A stretch of DNA of 39,176 nucleotides, taken from positions 1 through 39,176 of the forward strand of contig JAJYRZ010000002.1 of NCBI GenBank assembly GCA_021793835.1, given 5' to 3'. The stretch comes from Actinomycetes bacterium (GTDB lineage Bacteria; Actinomycetota; Actinomycetes; Mycobacteriales; Mycobacteriaceae). Made by a program: the position numbers and the translations under genes. The notes beneath the pieces are model-generated. The model worked only from the letters and a program-made list of their open reading frames with translations. It was not told where the DNA came from and searched no databases. Positions 33,389 to 39,176 of this stretch are shown piece after piece. Numbering within the stretch: the first letter of the stretch is position 1; the number at the start of each line of letters is the position of its first letter.

Positions 33389-34164
33389 CCGCACACGATT
33401 TCACCGATCGCACCGCAGTGGTCACCGGCGCGGCCTCCGGCATCGGAGCGGCGGTCACCGCCCGGCTGCTCGCCGCGGGAGCTCAGGTCGTCGGCATCGA
33501 CCGTGACGGCGACGGACTGTCGGCGCTGGCCACGACCCTCGGGCCGCACGCGGCACGGCTGCGCACCGCGATCGCCGACGTCACCGATGACGAACAGCTC
33601 GGGTCGGTGATCGCCGAGGCGTTCGAGGTTCAAGGCCGGATCGACGCCGGTTTCCTCGTCGCCGGCGGTGCCCGCAACGCTCCGCTCGATGCGTTGACCC
33701 GGGCCGACTGGGAGTACACGATCAGCACGAGCCTGACCTCGGTGTTCCTCGGTACCCGGCATCTGGCGACGGTGATGGGCGATCGCGGCGGTGCGATCGT
33801 CGCCGTGGCCTCGCTCAACGCCCGGATGCCGATGTCCACCGGGGCTGCATACGCCACGGCCAAGGCCGGGGTGGAGATGTTCACCCGCAACGCGGCCCTC
33901 GAGCTTGCGCCCGCGGGCATCCGGGTCAACGCGGTGCTCCCCGGACTCATCGACACCCCGCTGGTCACCGCGATCACCGACGATCCGGCACGTCGCCGCG
34001 CCTTCACCGATCGGATCCCGCTCGGTGAAGTCGGCGCGGCCGATCAGGTGGCCGGTCCGTGCCTGTATCTGGCCTCCGATGACGCCGCCTACATCACGGG
34101 CGCCTCGCTACTCGTCGACGGCGGGTGGTCGACCGCCGGCTATCCGGATCTACGCACGATCTGA
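33385..34164 (+). CDS. SDR-family oxidoreductase
   Basis: VTGAASGIGAAVT; catalytic YATAK; GIRVNAVLPGLIDTPLV; GTGA overlap. Confidence 0.92.
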   Translation: MTAHDFTDRTAVVTGAASGIGAAVTARLLAAGAQVVGIDRDGDGLSALATTLGPHAARLRTAIADVTDDEQLGSVIAEAFEVQGRIDAGFLVAGGARNAPLDALTRADWEYTISTSLTSVFLGTRHLATVMGDRGGAIVAVASLNARMPMSTGAAYATAKAGVEMFTRNAALELAPAGIRVNAVLPGLIDTPLVTAITDDPARRRAFTDRIPLGEVGAADQVAGPCLYLASDDAAYITGASLLVDGGWSTAGYPDLRTI

Positions 34165-34182
34165 CCGTTCGACCGGTCTGGT

Positions 34183-34890
34183 TCACTGCTCAGCCGGCGA
34201 GTCCAGTGCGGTGTCCAGCAGCCGGGTGAGCGTCTCGCCCGCCTGGGCGCCGGAGACGGCCAGGCGCCGGTCGGCGACGAAGAACGGCACCCCGCGCACC
34301 CCGATGCGCGCGGCCAGTGCCTCATCGGAGGTCACCGCCGCACCTTCCGGCCCGTCTTTCGGGGCGGCCAGCAGTGCGCGCACCGCCTCCTCCCCGATCC
34401 CGGCCTCGGCGCCGACGCCCACCAACACCTCCGGATCGTCGACGGCCAGTCCGCGGGTGAACCGGGCGTGGAACAGCGCGGTGAGCACCGCGGCGCCGCG
34501 GGCGGTGTCGGGCCCGGCCAGCTGCACCAGCCGGTGGGCATCGAAGGTGTTGGCCGAGATCGTCCGGCCGAAGTCCAGGGTCAGCCCGTCTTCGGCGCCG
34601 ACCGCGGACACCTGGTCGAACATCTGGCGCACCCGGTCCTTCGGCATGTCCTTCGACTCGGCGAGCGCCTCGAGTTCACTGCGTCCGGCCCCGACCGGGG
34701 TGTGCGGGTCGAGTTCGTAGGCGCGCCAGTGCACGGTGACCTGTCCGGCCCGGTCGTAGTCGGCCAGCGCGCGGTGCAGGCGGGTGGCGCCGATGTAGCA
34801 CCAGGGGCAGGCGATGTCGGTCCACACGTCGAGCACCGTGTGACGGTCACCGGTCTGCGCCGGCCCGGTGGGGTCCTGGTCTGCGGTCAC
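34183..34890 (-). CDS. DsbA-family oxidoreductase (FrnE-like)
   Basis: LDVWTDIACPWCYIGATRLHRAL (CxxC), DSBA-like C-terminus GVRGVPFFVADRRLAVSGAQ. Confidence 0.88.
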   Translation of the reverse strand: MTADQDPTGPAQTGDRHTVLDVWTDIACPWCYIGATRLHRALADYDRAGQVTVHWRAYELDPHTPVGAGRSELEALAESKDMPKDRVRQMFDQVSAVGAEDGLTLDFGRTISANTFDAHRLVQLAGPDTARGAAVLTALFHARFTRGLAVDDPEVLVGVGAEAGIGEEAVRALLAAPKDGPEGAAVTSDEALAARIGVRGVPFFVADRRLAVSGAQAGETLTRLLDTALDSPAEQ

Positions 34891-34951
34891 CGTCTTCTCG
34901 CCTCCTGGAAGGAAATGCTGCTCCGCCCGGGCGTCGGCCGGGCGGGATCGA

Positions 34952-35713
34952 TCACCGGCCGAAGCGTCGGCGCCGGGTGCCGTAGTCGCGCAGGGCGCGC
35001 AGCAGGTCCACCCGCCGGAACTCCGGCCAGTACGTCTCGGCGAACCAGATCTCCGAGTAGGCCGACTGCCACAGCAGGAAGCCCGACAGGCGCTGTTCGC
35101 CGGAGGTGCGGATCACCAGGTCCGGATCGGGCTGGCCCGAGGTGTACAGGTGGGCGCCGATCCCCTCGGCGGTGACCGCCTCGATCAGCTCGGCGGGCGA
35201 GTCGCCGGCCGCGACGCGTTCGGTGAGCAGGTCGCGCACCGCGAAGGTGATCTCCTGACGGCCCCCGTAACCGACGGCCACGTTGACCTGAGTGCCGCCG
35301 CAGCCGTGGGTGCGTGCGGAGGCCGCGCGCAGCCGGTCGGCGTTGGCCTCGGGCAGCAGTTCCAGGGCGCCGACGATCTTCACCCGCCAGTCCTTCTCGG
35401 GCGCGGACAGCTCGTCGACCACGTCGGTGATGATCTCCAGCAGCACGTCCAGTTCGCTGGCGTCGCGCGAGAGGTTCTCGGTCGACAGCAGGTAGACGGT
35501 GACCATCTCCACCCCGGCCTCGTCGCACCACTGCACCAGCTCGGCGATCTTGCGCGCCCCGACCCGGTGACCGTGGGTGACGTCGGTGAAACCGTTCTCC
35601 CGCGCCCACCGCCGGTTGCCGTCGCACACCACCGCCACGTGGCGGGGCCGGCGGCCCGCATCGATCGCCCGGGTCAGACGACGCTCGTAGAGCCGATACA
35701 GCGGATTGCGCAC
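34952..35713 (-). CDS. cis-isoprenyl transferase (short-chain Z-farnesyl diphosphate synthase/UppS family)
   Basis: VAVVCDGNRRWARENGFTDVTHGHRVGARKI...VTVYLLSTENLSR; DLVIRTSGEQRLSGFLLWQSAYSEIWF. Confidence 0.93.
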   Translation of the reverse strand: MRNPLYRLYERRLTRAIDAGRRPRHVAVVCDGNRRWARENGFTDVTHGHRVGARKIAELVQWCDEAGVEMVTVYLLSTENLSRDASELDVLLEIITDVVDELSAPEKDWRVKIVGALELLPEANADRLRAASARTHGCGGTQVNVAVGYGGRQEITFAVRDLLTERVAAGDSPAELIEAVTAEGIGAHLYTSGQPDPDLVIRTSGEQRLSGFLLWQSAYSEIWFAETYWPEFRRVDLLRALRDYGTRRRRFGR

Positions 35714-35822
35714 GACGTCCCCGTCCCTCTCCCCGCTTGCGTCGCGGCCCGGTCTTCTCTCCGGTGATCCTACGCCCGCGCCCGCGCGTCGCCCCGATCA
35801 GACGTCCACTGCCGGGCGGTGC

Positions 35823-35828
35823 TATCGT
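35823..35828 (+). promoter_or_regulatory. -10-like hexamer TATCGT, 7 nt before the leader ORF start
   Basis: TATCGT-ggctccc-GTGATG; same geometry as other leaderless-type starts in this window. Confidence 0.5.
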
Positions 35829-35835
35829 GGCTCCC

Positions 35836-35904
35836 GTGATGCAGATCCGCGCGTATTGGCGTTTTACCACGGCTCCGGATGGGGCCGTCGGTAGCTTGCG
35901 CTGA
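35836..35904 (+). CDS. Putative leader peptide VMQIRAYWRFTTAPDGAVGSLR* upstream of aroG
   Basis: Short ORF GTG/ATG...TGA with TAT TGG CGT TTT (Tyr-Trp-Arg-Phe), followed by a hairpin chain and aroG. Absent from the ORF track because of its size. Confidence 0.65.
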   Translation: MMQIRAYWRFTTAPDGAVGSLR

Positions 35905-35927
35905 TCGACGATTCATCCGGAGCCTGG
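35867..35927 (+). promoter_or_regulatory. Leader hairpin H1 overlapping the leader ORF
   Basis: CCA-c-GGCTCCGGATG (35867-35881) pairs with CATCCGGAGCC-TGG (35914-35927); inner CGTCG (35886-35890)/CGACG (35906-35910) and AGC/GCT around TTGC. Confidence 0.65.
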
Positions 35928-35951
35928 GGCAGAGACCATTCGTCTCTGCCC
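35927..35951 (+). terminator. Attenuator terminator-like hairpin H2
   Basis: GGGCAGAGAC-CATTC-GTCTCTGCCC, perfect 10 bp, followed by ttcgtcgtt (weak T-tract). Confidence 0.65.
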
Positions 35952-36026
35952 TTCGTCGTTACCGACGGGCTTCACGAATCGCACAGGCCGGGCCCGTCAC
36001 CGACAACACTCGGAAAGGGACACCCC

Positions 36027-37109
36027 GTGTCGAACACCTCCACCGTGACCGCCTCTTCGACGGTCGACCGCAACGTCGCACAGATCTCCGCACTGCCCAC
36101 CCCGGCCGAGATGCTGGCCGAGCTGCCGCTGGGCGACCGGCGCGCAGCCCTGGTCGAGCGCAGCCGCGAGGAGGTCGCCCGCATCCTCGACGGCACCGAC
36201 GACCGCATGCTGGTCGTGGTCGGGCCCTGCTCGGTGCACGACACCGAGGCCGCCATGGACTACGCCCGGCGGCTGGCGAAGGTCGCCGAGGCCGTGCGCG
36301 AGGACGTGCTGGTGGTCATGCGCGTGTACTTCGAGAAGCCCCGCACCACCGTCGGTTGGAAGGGTCTGATCAACGATCCGGACCTCGATGAGAGCTTCGA
36401 CGTCCCGCGCGGGCTGCGACTGGCGCGCCGGCTGCTGCTCGACGTACTCGACCTCGGGCTGCCGGTGGGCTGCGAGTTCCTCGAGCCGATCAGCCCGCAG
36501 TACATCGCCGACACCGTCTCCTGGGGCGCGATCGGCGCCCGGACGACCGAGTCGCAGGTGCACCGTCAGCTCGCCTCGGGCCTGTCGATGCCGATCGGTT
36601 TCAAGAACGCCACCGACGGCAACGTGCAGGTCGCGATCGACGGGTGTGGCGCCGCGGCCGCCCCGCACGTGTTCTTCGGCTCCGACGTCGACGGCAACAC
36701 CGCGGTGGTGCGCACCCGCGGCAACGCCGATGCGCACCTGATCCTGCGCGGCGGCCGGGCCGGGTCGAACTACGCGGCCGACGACATCGCGGCGGCCCGC
36801 GAGAAGCTGGCCGAGGCCGGTCTGCCGGATCTGCTGATGGTCGACGCCAGCCACGCCAACTCGGGCAAGAGCCATGTGCGTCAGGCCGAGGTCGCCCACG
36901 AGATCGCCGACCGGGTCGCCGCCGGTGAGGCCGGGATCGCCGCGCTGATGGTCGAGAGTTTCCTCGAGGCCGGCAACCAGTCCCTGGATGCCGAGCCGCT
37001 GGTGTACGGCAAGTCGGTCACCGATGCGTGCATCGACTGGACCACCACCGATGCGCTGCTCACCCGCCTGGCCGAGGCGGTGCGCGCCGGCCGCGCGGTG
37101 CGCAACTAG
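36027..37109 (+). CDS. aroG: 3-deoxy-7-phosphoheptulonate (DAHP) synthase, AroG class I
   Basis: RMLVVVGPCSVHDTEAAMDYARRL...MRVYFEKPRTTVGWKGLINDPDLDESFDVPRGLRLARRLLLDV; GTG start, upstream ggaaaggg. Confidence 0.95.
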   Translation: MSNTSTVTASSTVDRNVAQISALPTPAEMLAELPLGDRRAALVERSREEVARILDGTDDRMLVVVGPCSVHDTEAAMDYARRLAKVAEAVREDVLVVMRVYFEKPRTTVGWKGLINDPDLDESFDVPRGLRLARRLLLDVLDLGLPVGCEFLEPISPQYIADTVSWGAIGARTTESQVHRQLASGLSMPIGFKNATDGNVQVAIDGCGAAAAPHVFFGSDVDGNTAVVRTRGNADAHLILRGGRAGSNYAADDIAAAREKLAEAGLPDLLMVDASHANSGKSHVRQAEVAHEIADRVAAGEAGIAALMVESFLEAGNQSLDAEPLVYGKSVTDACIDWTTTDALLTRLAEAVRAGRAVRN

Positions 37110-37126
37110 GCAGGCCCTGCACAGCG

Positions 37127-37163
37127 CTGCGCCCCGTCGACCCATCCGGTCGGCGGGGCGCAG
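37127..37163. terminator. Strong 16-bp hairpin after aroG
   Basis: CTGCGCCCCGTCGACC-CATCC-GGTCGGCGGGGCGCAG, one T.G wobble. Confidence 0.75.
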
Positions 37164-37224
37164 TCCTCGTCACCGTAGGTGCCTCGGCAGTGCCCACGGC
37201 TCCCGGGCCCGGCCGGGACTCGGA

Positions 37225-39176
37225 TCAGTCCTTCCCCTGGCCCTGCAGGCGGGCCGTGAGCTCGCCCACGGTGGTGACCGGCATCGTGCACACGAAGCCG
37301 CGGCACACGTATGCGGTCGCGGCCCCGGCGGTCAGCGGGCGATCGGCCAGCAGCGGCGCGGCATCGGGGGCTCCTGCGACCACCACCGCCCCGCCGGGCA
37401 CGGCGCCGCGGGCGAAGCGTTCCAGGTCGGTGCCGGGCCCGTCGGCGGCGATGGCGACCTGGAGCGGTCCGTGCAGGGCCGCCTCGGCGACCGCCAACCA
37501 GTTGCCGGCCGAGCGCGACGCCTTCTCCAGCAGCAGGGCGCCGCGGGCCAGCGCCTGTTCGGCCAGGTCCCGGTAGCGGCCCGAGTCTTCCGGGTCGGTG
37601 AGCGCGGAGGCGGTCAGCAGCGCATCGGCGATCGACGACGCACCCGACGGGGTGGCCCCGTCGACCGGGTCGCGGGGACGCTGGACGAGGGCCTCGGCGT
37701 CGTGCGCGGTGTCGAACCAGGTGCCCGGGGCGGTGTCGTCGTGGAAGGCGGCGATCGCGGTGTCGAGCAGGTCGCGCGCGGCCGCCAGGCGATCGGGGTC
37801 GGCGTCGACCTGGTGCAGCGCCAGCAGTCCGGAGGCGAGCTGGGCGTAGTCCTCGAGCACCGCGTCGGCGTCACCGACCCTCCCGCCGAGCGAGGACCGG
37901 CGCAGCCGCCCGTCGATCAGGTGACGGTCCAGCAGCAGGTCGGCGCAGCGCCGGGCCGCATCGATCCAGTCGGTCCGGCCCAGCGCCAGGCCCGCCTCGG
38001 TCAGCGCCACGATCGCCATGCCGTTCCAGGCGGTGACGACCTTGTCGTCGCGGTCGGGCTGGACGCGTTCGTCGCGCGCCGTCAGCAGCGCGGCGCGCAC
38101 CCGCTCCCACCGGTGCGCATCGTCCGGCTCGGTGCGCAGCTGCAGCACCGAGGCGCCGGCTTCGAAGGTGCCGGCGTCGGTGACGGTGAGCAGGTCCGCC
38201 GCCCAGGCTCCGTCGTCCGAGCCGAGCACCTCGGTCAGCTGGGCGGGGGTCCACACATACGTCTCGCCCTCCACCTGTCCGGTGTCGGCGTCCAGGCCCG
38301 AGGCGAATCCGCCCTCGGCGGTGCCGAGCCGGTCGATCAGGAACTCGGCGGTCTGCACGGCGACCCGGGTGGCCAGCCGGTCCCCGGTGGCCCGGGCCAG
38401 GTGCGCGTAGACGCGCAGCAGCAGGGCGTTGTCGTAGGCCATCTTCTCGAAGTGCGGCACCGTCCAGGTCGCGTCGACGGTGTAGCGGGCGAAGCCGCCG
38501 GCGAGCTGGTCGTGCATGCCGCCGCCCGCCATCGCCTCGGCCGCACGCAGCACCGTGGCCAGCGCGGCCGGGTCCCCGGTGCGTTCGACGTGTCGCAGCA
38601 GCCCTTCCAGCAGCGAGGTCGGCGGGAACTTCGGTGCCCCGCCGAACCCGCCGTGGGCGGTGTCCTCACCGGCCAGGATCGCCGCGACCGCCTCGGCCAG
38701 CAGGTCCGCGTCCGGTGCGCGCTCACCGGCCGGCAGTGCGGCCGAGGTGCGCTGGAGTTCGGCGGTGATCGCGTCGGCCGCCCGGTCGACGTCGCCCGGG
38801 CGCTGCGCCCAGGTGTCGGAGATCGCGCGCAGCAACTGGGTGAAGCCGGGCATCCCGCCGCGCGGGGTCGGCGGATAGTAGGTGCCGCAGTGGAAGGGCC
38901 GGCCGTCCGGGGTCAGGAAGCAGGTCATCGGCCAGCCGCCCTGACCGGTCATGGCGACGGTGGCGTTCATGTACACCGCGTCGACGTCGGGACGTTCCTC
39001 CCGGTCGACCTTGATGCACACGAACAGCTCGTTCATCACCTCGGCGGTGGCGGCGTCGGAGAACGATTCGCGCGCCATCACGTGGCACCAGTGGCAGGTC
39101 GCGTAGCCGACCGACAGCAGCACCGGCACCCCGCGACGGCGCGCTTCGGCGAACGCCTCGTCGCACCACGGCCACC
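37225..39176 (-). CDS. Thioredoxin domain-containing protein (DUF255 / YyaL-SSP411 family), N-terminus cut by the window edge
   Basis: PVLLSVGYATCHWCHVMARESFSDAATAEVMNELFVCIKVDREERPDVDAVYM...GGWPMTCFLTPDGRPFHCGTYYPP; the frame stays open to the window end. Confidence 0.92.
   Translation of the reverse strand, partial: WPWCDEAFAEARRRGVPVLLSVGYATCHWCHVMARESFSDAATAEVMNELFVCIKVDREERPDVDAVYMNATVAMTGQGGWPMTCFLTPDGRPFHCGTYYPPTPRGGMPGFTQLLRAISDTWAQRPGDVDRAADAITAELQRTSAALPAGERAPDADLLAEAVAAILAGEDTAHGGFGGAPKFPPTSLLEGLLRHVERTGDPAALATVLRAAEAMAGGGMHDQLAGGFARYTVDATWTVPHFEKMAYDNALLLRVYAHLARATGDRLATRVAVQTAEFLIDRLGTAEGGFASGLDADTGQVEGETYVWTPAQLTEVLGSDDGAWAADLLTVTDAGTFEAGASVLQLRTEPDDAHRWERVRAALLTARDERVQPDRDDKVVTAWNGMAIVALTEAGLALGRTDWIDAARRCADLLLDRHLIDGRLRRSSLGGRVGDADAVLEDYAQLASGLLALHQVDADPDRLAAARDLLDTAIAAFHDDTAPGTWFDTAHDAEALVQRPRDPVDGATPSGASSIADALLTASALTDPEDSGRYRDLAEQALARGALLLEKASRSAGNWLAVAEAALHGPLQVAIAADGPGTDLERFARGAVPGGAVVVAGAPDAAPLLADRPLTAGAATAYVCRGFVCTMPVTTVGELTARLQGQGKD

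Noticed and set aside
35706-35894. 62-aa ORF overlapping the aroG leader region in another frame
   Set aside because: Begins inside the prenyltransferase start region, with no RBS and no conserved motif; the 22-codon leader ORF in a different frame fits the promoter and hairpins better.

Overview
The window is high-GC actinobacterial chromosome, probably Mycobacteriales (Gordonia/Williamsia/Rhodococcus-like; genus not certain). Most genes are core. From memory, the order ychF - DUF6542 - ispH - lipid-droplet protein - xseA - xseB - DUF4245 - glpX - fumC - phoH2 - glyA - coaA - short-chain prenyltransferase - DUF255 thioredoxin protein resembles the M. tuberculosis Rv1084-Rv1112 neighbourhood. 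Inserted into this backbone are: (i) a ClC channel, an AI-2E family transporter, sbcC, sbcD and rmuC; (ii) a SWIM-SNF2 helicase; (iii) an accessory block of TetR regulator, orphan peptide-type SBP lipoprotein, flavin monooxygenase, SxxK serine hydrolase, Zn-alcohol dehydrogenase and SDR; and (iv) aroG (DAHP synthase). The most interesting signal is non-coding in the supplied track. Upstream of aroG there is a -10-like hexamer, an apparently leaderless 22-codon leader ORF (VMQIRAYWRFTTAPDGAVGSLR*) carrying Tyr, Trp and Phe codons within four codons, then a chain of strong, partly mutually exclusive hairpins. This is a candidate aromatic-amino-acid attenuator for the first shikimate enzyme. Also notable are a DUF885 gene split by one in-frame TAG, a four-gene translationally coupled oxidative cassette with candidate TetR operators, overlapping alternative hairpins between the SBP and TetR genes, and recurrent leaderless-type promoters. 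No tRNA, rRNA, CRISPR array, IS element or prophage was recognised.
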